The notes under the pieces: generated by a model
Seen by the model: only the letters and a program-made list of their open reading frames with translations
What the model was told of the DNA's origin: nothing
The model's database searches: none
Translations under genes and position numbers: made by a program
Shown: piece after piece, positions 47,071 to 58,077 of the stretch
How positions within the stretch are numbered: the first letter of the stretch is position 1
How the letters are laid out: each line of letters opens with the position of its first letter
Origin: Reticulitermes speratus
Taxonomy: Eukaryota > Arthropoda > Insecta > Blattodea > Rhinotermitidae
DNA length: 64,000 nt
Direction: 5' to 3'
Assembly: GCA_021186555.1 (NCBI GenBank)
Contig: JAJKFL010000039.1
Span: 40,186,610 to 40,250,609, forward strand

Positions 47071-47637
47071 TAATATAACATTAACCGAATTGTCTTGATG
47101 GCGCAGAGCGACTGTGTTGTTTGTGGGGCACGAATATACCTTCTTAATCAATGTCCAGACGAAACGGCGTCAAAAATGTAAAAATAAACACGTGTCAACT
47201 ATTTCAGAGCTAACAGTACTGAGACCGACGCATTATAACATTTCATATCAAACGTAACAAGCCATCGCGTCATCAAAATCTGCCCATTTCGCACGACGCA
47301 GGACGTCAACCCCCCCCCCCCCCCCATTACATGCACAGATACGCCAACAGACGACAAGTCAACACAGGATTAATGAATGTTTTTGGGCAGCCTCAATTCA
47401 TCACCGCCCCGCACTATCGCACCAAACGCAGGATAGCCACAGGTTCCCCCCTTTCACGTCTTCACACATCTCTCCTCGGCTTATTTCGACATTTTTTTTT
47501 GTAGCTTCCTGATCAAATCAAATTGCTTTTCCACAGACTTCTACATTATGGAGTTAGTCTCAAAACATGTCTATACATGTCTCAACTCTCAGCAGTTCCA
47601 GAACTTAACATATAACATATTGTATACTTTCATTATA
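47071..47637. other. Unassigned sequence with poly-C run
   Basis: A run of about 16 C at 47311-47326. No gene recognised. Confidence 0.5.
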
Positions 47638-48212
47638 CAGTGTGTCCACAAAGTCCTTTCGGGGTTTTGAAAAATTGTGACGCGCAAACAAATTGAGCTA
47701 GCCACATGCGGTTTGCGGCAGAATACAGTGAAACTCTGGAAGTTCTTTTTCGCCGCCAACAAGATGGCATAAGCGGCCATCTTTACGTTTCTCAGTCAGT
47801 TGTGAAATGGCGACTGTGCAGGAACGCGCGTGTTGTGTGGGATGGCAGAGACGGTCCAATGCCTTGGCCTCCACGTTCACCAGACATAACACCACTGGAT
47901 TTTTTTCCTGTGGGGTTACGTCAAGAGCAACGTGTTCCGAACACCAGTTAACGGACTTGATGACCTGAAGAACCCTGTATCAGGAATGCGATCTCGGCTA
48001 TTCCAGCGGACATGCTCCACAGAACATGGCAAGAGCTCGAATATCGTCTGGACGTTCTCCGTGCTACCAAGGGAGCCCACATCGAGGTCTACTGAGGTCA
48101 GTAAAATACTTCCAGAGTTTCACTGTAATCTGCCGCAAACCGCATGTGGCTAGCTCTATTTGTTTGCGCGCCACAATTTTTCAAAACTCCGAAGGGACTT
48201 TGTGGACAACTG
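47638..48212 (+). mobile_element. Defective mariner/Tc1-superfamily element, long TIRs
   Basis: TIRs of about 110 bp (outer CAGTGTGTCCACAAAGTCC and its slightly diverged complement) flanked by TA duplications. The interior keeps the C-terminal part of a DDE transposase: SVVKWRLCRNARVVWDGRDG, PWPPRSPDITPLDFF, then, after frame changes, FRTPVNGLDDLKN and a tail. The N-terminal domain and first catalytic residues are deleted, so it cannot encode a functional enzyme; it could only move in trans. Confidence 0.85.
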
Positions 48213-48319
48213 TATATCTCTGAGAACAGTATATAAATTCCATGGCTTAACTAATAAACTCGATATATTCACATGACATGACGCAAAGTGGATCAAACAC
48301 AACACTAACTTTTATCTTA

Positions 48320-48612
48320 CATTCACTGTGCATTTTCATTCAATATTTAACAACCAACTAAATGTACATTTTATTTAAAACTATTTTGTAGTTTTATTAA
48401 TTTCTCTAAATTCCCCTACATATTAGACATAATTGATCTAACCTGCACATGCATTGGACGAACATATGGACGTGTTATAAGTGTAGTTTTTGACCCCCTG
48501 AAGACGGTCTGAAATCAGACCGAAACATATGTAGGGGAATTTAGAGAAATTAATAAAACTATAAAATAGTTTTAAATAAAATGTGCATTTAGTTGGTTGT
48601 TAAATACGACAC
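48320..48612. repeat. Foldback; left arm ends within stem III
   Basis: Left arm 48325-48425 (terminal box ACTGTGCATTTTC, AACAACCAACTAAATGTACA, AATTCCCCTACATAT) and right arm 48526-48610 are inverted copies. The left arm stops inside the palindromic stem III, whereas the right arm holds a complete ribozyme-like motif. Confidence 0.85.
48494..48537 (+). ncRNA. Hammerhead ribozyme-like motif (type I)
   Basis: CCCC, CTGAAGA (48498), extra C (T in most other copies), 7-bp stem II GGTCTGA/TCAGACC, GAAA, palindromic ACATATGT, A, GGGG. Core complete. The changed base after A9 shows that this position varies freely. Confidence 0.7.
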
Positions 48613-48764
48613 TAAATATACGTATACACAGAAAATAACGCAACAATATAATTAATATAGAATTTTAGCCATCCTCTACGATTTTATATATTTTACATTA
48701 ACTGCAAAAATCAATATGATATATATATATATATAAAATTTATAATTTTAATAATTAATATTAT
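48613..48764. other. AT-rich spacer with (AT)n
   Basis: (AT)n at 48720-48736; otherwise nothing. Confidence 0.5.
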
Positions 48765-50125
48765 ATAGTACATGCAACTTATAATGTGTTACACTCATAA
48801 TATGCTTATGCACATGAACTTATAATGTGTTACACTCATAATATGCTTATGCACATGAACTTATAATGTGTTACACTCATAATATGTTTATGTACATGAA
48901 CTTATAATGTGTTACACTCATAATATGTTTATGTACATGAACTTATAATGTGTTACACTCACAATATGTTTATGTACATGGAACTTATAATGTGTTACAC
49001 TCACAATATGTTTATGTACATTAACTTATAATGTGTTACACTCAAAATATGTTTATGTACATGAACTTATAATGTGTTACACTCATAATACGTTTATGTA
49101 CATGAACTTATAATGTGTACACTCATAATATGTTTATGTACATAAACTTATAATGTGTTACACTCACAATATGTTTATGTACATGAACTTATAATGTGTT
49201 AACTCATAATATGTTTATGTACATGAACTTATAATGTGTTACACTCATAATATGTTTATGTACATGAACTTATAATGTGTTACACTCATAATATGTTTAT
49301 GTACATGAACTTATAATGTGTTCACTCACAATATGTTTATGTACATGAACTTATAATGTGTTATACTCATAATATGTTTATGTACATGAACTTATAATGT
49401 GTTACACTCATAATATGTTTATGTACATGAACTTATAATGTGTTACACTCATAATATGTTTATGTACATGAACTTATAATGTGTTACACTCATAATATGT
49501 TTATGTACATGAACTTATAATGTGTTACACTCAAAATATGTTTATGTACATGAACTTATAATGTGTTACACTCATAATATGTTTATGTACATGAACTTAT
49601 AATGTGTTACACTCATAATATGTTTATGTACATGAACTTATAATGTGTTACACTCACAATATGTTTATGTACATGAACTTATAATGTGTTACACTCACAA
49701 ATGTTGATGTACATGAACTTATATAATGTGTTACACTCATAATATGTTTATGTACATGAACTTATAATTGTGTTACACTCACAATATGTTTATGTACATG
49801 AACTTACAATGTGTTTCACTCAAATATGTTTATGTACATGAACTTATAATGTGTATACACTCACAATATGTTTATGTACATGAACTTATAATATGTTACA
49901 CTCACAATATGTTTATGTACATGAACTTATAATGTGTTACACTCACAATATGTTTATGTACATAAGCTTATAATGTGTTACACTCACAATATGTTTATAT
50001 ACATGAACTTATGTGTTACACTCAAATATGTTTATGTACATGAACTTATAATGTGTTACACTCACAATATGTTTATGTACATGAACTTATAATGTGTTAC
50101 ACTCACAATATGTTATGTACATGAA
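48765..50125. repeat. Minisatellite, 41-bp unit, about 33 copies
   Basis: Unit GAACTTATAATGTGTTACAC, TCATAATATGTTTATGTACA, T. AT-rich; small indels accumulate in 49680-50125. Confidence 0.95.
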
Positions 50126-50205
50126 CCCACCCTGCACTTTGCATTAGCTGCTGAATGCTACGTATAATAAATATTACTGATGTAATCTGTTATATTTTAG
50201 CAAGT

Positions 50206-50478
50206 TATAGATTTGGTGTGTCGATCCCAGTGGCCGCGCGGTCTACGGCCGCTCGCTTACTGGGATTGTGGGTTCGAATCCCGCCTAGGGCATGGATGTC
50301 TGTCTGTTGTGAGTGTTGTGTGTTGTCAGGTAGAGGTCTCTGCGACGGGCTGGTCACTCGTCCAGAGGAGTCCTACCGAGTGTGGTGTGTCTAAAATGTG
50401 ATCGTGAAGCCTCGAAAAATAAGGCGGCCTAGGCCCCCAAGGGGCCGTCGAGCAATTGAAAGAAAAAATATATTTGGT
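50206..50478 (+). repeat. SINE family A with short TSD
   Basis: Starts TCGATCCCAGTGGCCGCGCG at 50221, with the same short head deletion as the 23954 copy, B box GGTTCGAATCC, full body, A-rich end. Flanked by ATTTGGTGT (50212-50220 and about 50471-50479). Confidence 0.85.
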
Positions 50479-51013
50479 GTATGAACTACCTCAGATGGCA
50501 CAGACGTGCCGAAGCACAATACACGCATGTCTGATACACGAATAGCGTAATCATCTACATCGAAATGTTAAACGTAATCGTTCTTGTGAATTTAGAATGA
50601 CGTAACGTGAAACTGCCACTGTAGTCAATTAAGCACCACGCAATGGAGACGGTTAAGAAGTGGAGGTACAGTTCCATTCACTCTTAACCTCAGTACTAGA
50701 CGGAGGTGAGCGATCAGCTTCACGCTCCGACAGACTTGCCTGCATCGAGTGCTATTTTGTTAAAATATCGGTCACAAAATGTACTTCCCATTAGCAAGTA
50801 ATGTAAATAATTTTTATGGTTAAAAAGGAAGACACTAAGATTGTGTTGTGACTGCGTGACTAATACAGTCACGGGATAATCTTGCAGAAAGTTATACCAA
50901 CAGTCTTTGTATCTCTGCCTCGTATTGCTTCTTTGCTAGTACATTTATTTATTTAGTTTTAAACTTATTTCTTTTTTGCATGTTATCATTCTTTCTATAT
51001 ATATATATATATA
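50479..51013. other. SINE D fragment and unassigned sequence
   Basis: 50655-50745 (TCTTAACCTCAGTACTAGAC, GGAGGTGAGCGATCAG) is a minus-strand family D body fragment. The rest shows no feature; (AT)n leads into the next array. Confidence 0.5.
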
Positions 51014-51712
51014 CAGGGTGTACACAAAAGAATGGTGCGGATTCCCTTTATTCACCATTTAAACCGCACGTTCATTTGTGTATACCTGTATATATATATA
51101 TATATACAGGGTGTACACAAAAGAATGGTGCGGATTCCCTTTATTCACCATTTAAACCGCACCATTCATTTGTGTATACTCTGTATATATATATATATAT
51201 ATACGGGTGTACACAAAAGAATGGTGCGGATTCCCTTTATTCACCATTTAAACCGCACCATTCATTGTGTATATCCTGTATATATATATATATATATATA
51301 TATCTGTATATATATATATATATATATATACAGGGTGTACACAAAAGAATGGTGCGGATTCCCTTTATTCACCATTTAAACCGCACCATTCATTTGTGTA
51401 TACACTGTATATATATATATATATACACATATATACAGGGTGTACACAAAAGAATGGTGCGGATTCCCTTTATTCACCATTTAAACCGCACCATTCATCT
51501 GTGTACACCCTGTATAATAATATATAATATATACAGGGTGTACACAAAAGAATGGTGCGGATTCCCTTTATTCACCATTTAAACCGCACCATTCATTTGT
51601 GTATACGCTGTATATATATATACAGGGTGTACACAAAAGAATGGTGCGGATTCCTTTATTCACCATTTAATCCGCACCATTCATCTGTGTAACCCTGTAT
51701 AATTATATATAT
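51014..51712. repeat. Array of 7 TA-separated MITEs, 75-85 bp each
   Basis: Each unit runs CAGGGTGTACACAAAAGAAT ... ACACAAATG...-type complement ... CTG, i.e. a mini-element with inverted ends, and is flanked by (TA)n of varying length. Starts at about 51014, 51104, 51205, 51330, 51436, 51533 and 51622. Ends beginning CAG and flanked by TA fit a mariner-type MITE that either targets TA runs or was amplified with them. Confidence 0.85.
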
Positions 51713-51823
51713 GAAAATAACTCAGATCAAAAAACTTGATATTATAAATATCCATGCAACAAACATGCACTACATAACTTTATTGCCAAACAATTGCACC
51801 AGTTAAAACATACGGGACTGTTA

Positions 51824-51866
51824 CTCCGATATGTTTCGGCTACTGAGAGTAGCCTTCTTCAGGGAG
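51824..51866 (-). ncRNA. Hammerhead ribozyme-like motif, 6-bp stem I
   Basis: Minus strand: TACTCC, CTGAAGA, extra A, 7-bp stem II GGCTACT/AGTAGCC, GAAA, ACATAT, C, GGAGTA pairing with TACTCC. The arm end CAATTGCACCAGTTAAAAC lies at 51790. It differs from all other copies in stem I and stem II yet keeps the fold. Confidence 0.7.
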
Positions 51867-52224
51867 TACATTTCACAAAGGAAGAACAGGTGTTAAAACA
51901 TATCGTCGTCATTGGTAAGTTTACCACTTACCAACTACTTCGCTAAATATTTATCGAAGCGAAAAATATTTCAAACAGACGTTGTACAGACGAATGAAAC
52001 AGGCATTTGTGTCCAGTGTTATCATAGCTGAAGAGACTGAGCAAAATCACGACAGTCCGACTCCGGGTAATCAGATTGTGACCGTCACCACTGTCGCACC
52101 CCACACGATCACCACGATTAAAGCGCGTCGCTAGCATTCAGAAGGGCGACGCTCAAACCCCACGGCGTGTCTTTACAATCTGCACCCTAATTTAACTTTC
52201 TTGTCCCACTAAACCAGAGGCTCT
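51867..52224. other. Unassigned sequence
   Basis: No feature recognised. Confidence 0.45.
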
Positions 52225-52420
52225 TAACCTTGATTTCAGACTTCCGCCGCGATGTTGATGACATCTGTGGTCTTCTGGGGTATTACGCGGCGTCGTGTGC
52301 TAATTGTTTACCGACGTTTCGGGACAACGTATCGGTCTCATCCTCACGGGTTAAGAGCCCGAGTAGGAAAAATTACCACACGACGTCGCGTAATACCCCA
52401 GAAGACCGTAGATTTCAGAG
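52225..52420. repeat. Foldback, GTGAGGA-type arm
   Basis: CTGTGGTCTTCTGGGGTATT, CGTCGTGTGCTAATTGTTTA, CCGACGTTTCGGGACAACG and, inverted on the right, TACCACACGACGTCGCGTAA. Right arm is shorter and lacks the core. Same family as 7855, 18710 and 61205. Confidence 0.75.
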
Positions 52421-52477
52421 GCTCTTAAGTTTCATAAAACGCTTTGGGTCACAGATAAAATATATGTTTTAAAACAT

Positions 52478-52520
52478 TTGCCTGAGGATGGGGACGGAGC
52501 TAGTCTCCGAAACGTTGTAT
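52478..52520 (+). ncRNA. Hammerhead-like motif, GGGGAC stem II
   Basis: CTGAGGA (52482), extra T, GGGGAC/GTCTCC stem II (one G-T), GAAA, CGTTG. Stem I is not evident (preceding CATTTGC, following TATTCAAACG), so it may be a fragment. Confidence 0.45.
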
Positions 52521-52698
52521 TCAAACGAGTTGACGCGGCTGTGCGCCCGAGAAGACTATATTGAGGCACAGATAAAATGTTGTACAGAAGGAATTGCTAA
52601 AGACTTAGAGACTCCTTGGACCTGTATTTGACAATGCATAAAATACGCCTCGCGGACCCCCACTTCAAACCGTCGCAGTGAAGTGTAACAATCTAGCA

Positions 52699-53232
52699 CA
52701 GCGGTATTCAACATTTTTTGTTCGCGTACCCCCACATATAATTTCTCTTCAACTTTGTACCCCCAAAGTTGTTGGTGCATAATTCAAGTTATACACAGTC
52801 TATAATCTACATCTAAAATAAGTTAAATAAATTAGATCCAAAATAATGTATTAAATAATAAGTTTTAAATGAGAAAAAGGACAGTCAAGCTATTAAATAA
52901 CAAATATATTATTGCCTATCATATAAAAATTAATAAAGGAACAAAGGTATTTTAGCAAAGCAAAATTATATGCACTGTGTGGAATAAAATGAAACTAGCC
53001 GCCCAGATAAGAATCGCATAAAGGAGAGAGACAGAGATACACAAATGGCGCTCCCAAATCGCATGTCCTTACGTCCGGTCTGTTGTGGCTAACCCTAAAT
53101 CTGGCCCTGATTATTTAGTGTTTATCGTGAAATAATATATATATATATAATTTAAATTTACGTACCCCCTAAGATGTCTTCGCTTTCCCCTATTCAACCT
53201 GGGGTACGCGTACCCCAGGTTGAATACCACTG
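52699..53232. mobile_element. hAT-like MITE with 8-bp TSD
   Basis: Termini CAGCGGTATTCAACATT and AGGTTGAATACCACTG with subterminal GCGTACCCCC / GGGGTACGCGTACCCC. Flanks ATCTAGCA and ATCTAGAG (6 of 8 identical) form the probable 8-bp TSD. No transposase. Confidence 0.85.
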
Positions 53233-53684
53233 ATCTAGAGAATCAAGTGACTATGCGGGGGGTCGGGGGGCACAGGGAACTTCAGGTGCTGATAACTCAT
53301 CATTTCCCAAATTCAAAAACAGAAACCAATTCTTTACATTCCAGCTGACCTGGGATGTGACATCGTCCTGACTGGTCCGTCGTGTCTCACGCTTCACACG
53401 CAGTAACAGTACGTATAAGCAGCTGCAGGAACTGCTAGTGTTGAGGGAAACACGGGACTGTACAAAGTACAGTCTGTGTGTCAAAGTGGACGTTGAACAA
53501 TGCCCAAAACATCAGACTGGGCCGGGGTGTCTGCCCGACGAATGCTTTCATAGTACTTAAAATGTGACCACGACATAAAGCACCGAATAAAGCGGGCGTA
53601 CAGCAAACTATCCTGATTCAGCAGTTTATATAAAACGTCCAACAGCTAGAACAAACAATGAGTGCGATGTATCTGCAAACATAC
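53233..53684 (-). other. Start of intron 1 of the channel gene
   Basis: Directly downstream (minus strand) of the splice donor at 53684. No second exon is recognised here or anywhere to the left, so the intron would extend beyond the window. Only short frames are present. Confidence 0.6.
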
Positions 53685-53990
53685 CTCTTCGTAGATAAAG
53701 TTGTCGATCTCCTCCAGGGGGCGCCCGTACAACCGGCTGGGGAAAGGTTCGAACTTGCCCGGAAGCACGGATCCGTCCTCCACGCTAACCTTCCTGCGCG
53801 GCTGGAACCCATATTCCTTCACTAGCTGCACCGTCTTCTTCTCCATCCGTTCAAGAGATTCTCGCGTGAAGGGCTTCACCTGGGTCTTGAAACCCTTCCC
53901 ACCGCCTCCATGGATGGAACCCCCCCCGGGCCTGGGCCCCGCCGTTGTAGCGGACGGTCCCGGGCTGGAAGTGGCTGAAGTAGCGGGCAT
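53685..53990 (-). CDS. NaCP60E: Voltage-gated sodium/cation channel, DSC1/BSC1 type, first coding exon
   Basis: This exon encodes the cytoplasmic N-terminus (102 codons) of a four-domain voltage-gated channel of the neuronal plasma membrane. Residues 1-37 are low-complexity (Pro/Ser/Thr then Gly-rich). Residues 39-46 (KPFTRESL) match the conserved PFTRESL motif of insect sodium channels; 88-97 (YGRPLEEIDN) corresponds to the PLE-D/E-ID motif ahead of segment DI-S1. The rest differs from para-type channels and fits the DSC1/BSC1 paralogue, which by family knowledge conducts Ca2+-preferring cation current. Start: an in-frame TGA lies at codon -3 and the ATG at 53990 has G at -3. End: the last codons GAA GAG are followed by GTATGT, a consensus donor, in phase 0. 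Reading on into the intron adds 12 codons before a stop. Neighbouring DNA is entirely repeats. The paralogue assignment is from memory of the family. Confidence 0.78.
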
Positions 53991-54392
53991 TTCACGTCAC
54001 ATAGCTACGGTTTGCTTCGGCTGGCGTCGCGGCTCCAACTGACTGCGGAACGTATGCAACAGCACGGCATGGCTCGACGCTGTTGCCCGGATCGACGCGC
54101 CTCGGTACGACCCGGCAGGCGGCGTGACTGAGAAGGAACTCGCCTGGAATACGTCACACTCCACCCTATAAAGTTAAGAGGATAGACAGCCTGTCATATC
54201 ACTCGACGACAGAAAGTTATTCAGTTATCATACAAGCAAACAGTAAGCTGTACGTTTAGTTGAAGCAGACAAATGTGTCCTGACTTAACTGACGGGGAAC
54301 TGCTGTCAGAATATTTGGACCAACGAAGGGAGAAGCAAATACAGGATGCAGAAAGCTGCATAATACGATACATAAAACCGAAATACACGGAA
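53991..54392 (-). promoter_or_regulatory. Presumed 5' UTR / upstream region of the channel exon
   Basis: GC- and CpG-rich sequence (54000-54165) immediately 5' of the start codon on the minus strand, unlike the AT-rich repeats around it. I see no TATA box in a convincing position and cannot place the transcription start; further non-coding exons upstream are possible. Confidence 0.4.
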
Positions 54393-54512
54393 AAAGCCGG
54401 TCCCAGTGCCACTCTGTCCACCACAAATCTCACAGGGACTGATCTGGGATTTAACCGGAGTCTCCGCGGTGAGAGACCGGCGACTAACCGCCTGAGCCGT
54501 GGCACGAGCTTC
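54393..54512 (-). repeat. SINE family B, head portion
   Basis: Minus strand: GTGCCACGGCTCAGGCGG (A-box region), GGTTAAATCCC (B box mutated from GGTTCGATCCC), then the body to GTGGCACTGGGACCGG. 3' part absent; an older copy. Confidence 0.7.
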
Positions 54513-54547
54513 AAAGACTTACTTGACCTGAATTACATATAAAGAGT

Positions 54548-57450
54548 CAATTCCTACCGCGTAGTAAACACACTCCTTCTCAGTTATTAAAATCAACCAT
54601 TTACTGCTGCGATACACACAAAACACATAAACACACCGTGTGGGCAGAACGTAGAATTGTTGAATGTTAAACTGGTGGTACATATAGTAACCACTGGGCT
54701 TTAGAGGGTTAATATACATTATATATAAATATAGTCCGTACCGCGCAGTAAACACACTCCGTCTCAGTTATACAAACCAGTCAGTTAATGTTGTACAGTG
54801 AAATAATCGCTGTTTGTTCTGAGATCCACACAAAACACATAAATACAGTCCGTACCGCGCAGTAAACACACTCCGTCTCAGTTATACAAACCAGTCAGTT
54901 AATGTTGTACAGTGAAATAATCGCTGTTTGTTCTGAGATCCACACAAAACACATAAATACAGTCCGTACCGCGCAGTAAACACACTCCGTCTCAGTTATA
55001 CAAACCAGTCAGTTAATGTTGTACAGTGAAATAATCGCTGTTTGTTCTGAGATCCACACAAAACACATAAATACAGTCCGTACCGCGCAGTAAACACACT
55101 CCGTCTCAGTTATACAAACCAGTCAGTTAATGCTGTACAGTGAAATAATCGCTGTTTGTTCTGAGATCCACACAAAACACATAAATACAGTCCGTACCGC
55201 GCAGTAAACACACTCCGTCTCAGTTATACAAACCAGTCAGTTAATGCTGTACAGTAAAATAATCGCTGTTTGTTCTGAGATCCACACAAAACACATAAAT
55301 ACAGTCCGTACCGCGCAGTAAACACACTCCGTCTCAGTTATACAAACCAGTCAGTTAATGCTGTACAGTGAAATAATCGCTGTTTGTTCTGAGATCCACA
55401 CAAAACACATAAATACAGTCCGTACCGCGCAGTAAACACACTCCGTCTCAGTTATACAAACCAGTCAGTTAATGCTGTACAGTGAAATAATCGCTGTTTG
55501 TTCTGAGATCCACACAAAACACATAAATACAGTCCGTACCGCGCAGTAAACACACTCCGTCTCAGTTATACAAACCAGTCAGTTAATGCTGTACAGTGAA
55601 ATAATCGCTGTTTGTTCTGAGATCCACACAAAACACATAAATACAGTCCGTACCGCGCAGTAAACACACTCCGTCTCAGTTATACAAACCAGTCAGTTAA
55701 TGCTGTACAGTGAAATAATCGCTGTTTGTTCTGAGATCCACACAAAACACATAAATACAGTCCGTACCGCGCAGTAAACACACTCCGTCTCAGTTATACA
55801 AACCAGTCAGTTAATGCTGTACAGTGAAATAATCGCTGTTTGTTCTGAGATCCACACAAAACACATAAATACAGTCCGTACCGCGCAGTAAACACACTCC
55901 GTCTCAGTTATACAAACCAGTCAGTTAATGCTGTACAGTGAAATAATCGCTGTTTGTTCTGAGATCCACACAAAACACATAAATACAGTCCGTACCGCGC
56001 AGTAAACACACTCCGTCTCAGTTATACAAACCAGTCAGTTAATGCTGTACAGTGAAATAATCGCTGTTTGTTCTGAGATCCACACAAAACACATAAATAC
56101 AGTCCGTACCGCGCAGTAAACACACTCCGTCTCAGTTATACAAACCAGTCAGTTAATGCTGTACAGTGAAATAATCGCTGTTTGTTCTGAGATCCACACA
56201 AAACACATAAATACAGTCCGTACCGCGCAGTAAACACACTCCGTCTCAGTTATACAAACCAGTCAGTTAATGCTGTACAGTGAAATAATCGCTGTTTGTT
56301 CTGAGATCCACACAAAACACATAAATACAGTCCGTACCGCGCAGTAAACACACTCCGTCTCAGTTATACAAACCAGTCAGTTAATGCTGTACAGTGAAAT
56401 AATCGCTGTTTGTTCTGAGATCCACACAAAACACATAAATACAGTCCGTACCGCGCAGTAAACACACTCCGTCTCAGTTATACAAACCAGTCAGTTAATG
56501 CTGTACAGTGAAATAATCGCTGTTTGTTCTGAGATCCACACAAAACACATAAATACAGTCCGTACCGCGCAGTAAACACACTCCGTCTCAGTTATACAAA
56601 CCAGTCAGTTAATGCTGTACAGTGAAATAATCGCTGTTTGTTCTGAGATCCACACAAAACACATAAATACAGTCCGTACCGCGCAGTAAACACACTCCGT
56701 CTCAGTTATACAAACCAGTCAGTTAATGCTGTACAGTGAAATAATCGCTGTTTGTTCTGAGATCCACACAAAACACATAAATACAGTCCGTACCGCGCAG
56801 TAAACACACTCCGTCTCAGTTATACAAACCAGTCAGTTAATGTTGTACAGTGAAATAATCGCTGTTCTGAGATCCACACAAAACACATAAATACAGTCCG
56901 TACCGCGCAGTAAACACAACTCCGTCTCAGTTATACAAACCAGTCAGTTAATGCTGTACAGTGAAATAATCGCTGTTTGTTCTGAGATCCACACAAAACA
57001 CATAAATACAGTCCGTACCGCGCAGTAAACACACTCCGTCTCAGTTATACAAATCAGTCAGTTAATGTTGTACAGTGAAATAATCGCTGTTTGTTCTGAG
57101 ATCCACACAAAACACATAAATACAGTCCGTACCGCGCAGTAAACACACTCCGTCTCAGTTATACAAACCAGTCAGTTAATGTTGTACAGTGAAATAATCG
57201 CTGTTTGTTCTGAGATCCACACAAAACACATAAATACAGTCCGTACCGCGCAGTAAACACACTCCGTCTCAGTTATACAAACCAGTCAGTTAATGTTGTA
57301 CAGTGAAATAATCGCTGTTTGTTCTGAGATCCACACAAAACACATAAATACACTGTGTGGGCAGAACGTAGAATTGTTGAATGTTAAACTGGCGGTACAT
57401 ATAGTAACCACTGCGCTTCAAAGTGGTTAAGCACGGAACTACGCAAGCGA
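54548..57450. repeat. Retroelement 3' region split by a 114-bp minisatellite (23 copies)
   Basis: Tandem units (54727-57350) contain AGTCCGTACCGCGCAGTAAA, CACACTCCGTCTCAGTTATA and AATCGCTGTTTGTTCTGAGA. Both flanks carry the same non-repeated sequence (GTGGGCAGAACGTAGAATTG, TTGAATGTTAAACTGG, ATAGTAACCACTG) at 54640-54710 and 57357-57415, so the array expanded within one repeated element, duplicating its end. Nearly all units are identical except AATGTTG/AATGCTG, which is partitioned to the array edges versus the middle. Confidence 0.93.
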
Positions 57451-57600
57451 TTTAAATATCCTTAAAATGATAAAACATTTCGACAGACATAAATGCTGTA
57501 ATGTCAGTACGTATTTCCATACCAATTTACATGCTTAAATCAAGAATGGTAATAAGGCTGCTTAGTGGTGCGTCAAAATTTTTCAAAATACTCGTAAACT
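57451..57600. other. Unassigned sequence
   Basis: Nothing recognised. Confidence 0.4.
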
Positions 57601-57688
57601 CGTACATAGACATCACTATTCAAAACACCAACTGGATGCACTTTTTATTTTAACAAACTGTATAGTTCTTTAAAACATTATAATAAAA

Positions 57689-57730
57689 CCCGACATATGT
57701 TTCGGCTCTTCACTGAGCCATCCTCAGGGG
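57689..57730 (-). ncRNA. Hammerhead ribozyme-like motif, outer left arm
   Basis: Minus strand: AAACCC, CTGAGGA, T, GGCTC/GAGCC, GAAA, ACATATGT, C, GGGTTT. Core complete, 6-7 bp stem I. Mirror partner of 58518. Confidence 0.68.
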
Positions 57731-58033
57731 TTTTTGTCACTAAAACTGCATATATTTAAAAAAGTCCATTCATTGGTTCACTTTTAGCACAGTTTTACCA
57801 CCTTCACTGTTATTGATGTGCACAGTCACTTTGTATCTTGTGTTAAACTGATAAACTGGTATATGTATGTGTTATTGTACAGATGATACAGTACCATGCA
57901 TCTGTACAGTAACACCTACAAATACCAGTTTATCAGTTTAACGTTGTATTTACCGTGCATTTTCAAATGAGATATGTTCATAAATCACCAACTAATGCAC
58001 ATAAACTTTTCACAATAGTTTATTGTTAAAATA

Positions 58034-58077
58034 CCCCTATACGTATTTCGGTGGTTTAAACCACCATCTTCAGGGGG
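58034..58077 (-). ncRNA. Hammerhead ribozyme-like motif, inner left arm
   Basis: Minus strand: CCCC, CTGAAGA, T, GGTGGTTT/AAACCACC, GAAA, ATACGTAT, A, GGGG. Same subfamily as 11632. Core complete. Confidence 0.68.

Noticed and set aside
53701-54042. 113-codon plus-strand frame opposite the channel exon
   Set aside because: Antisense shadow of a real exon with GC-rich codons; no homology recognised.
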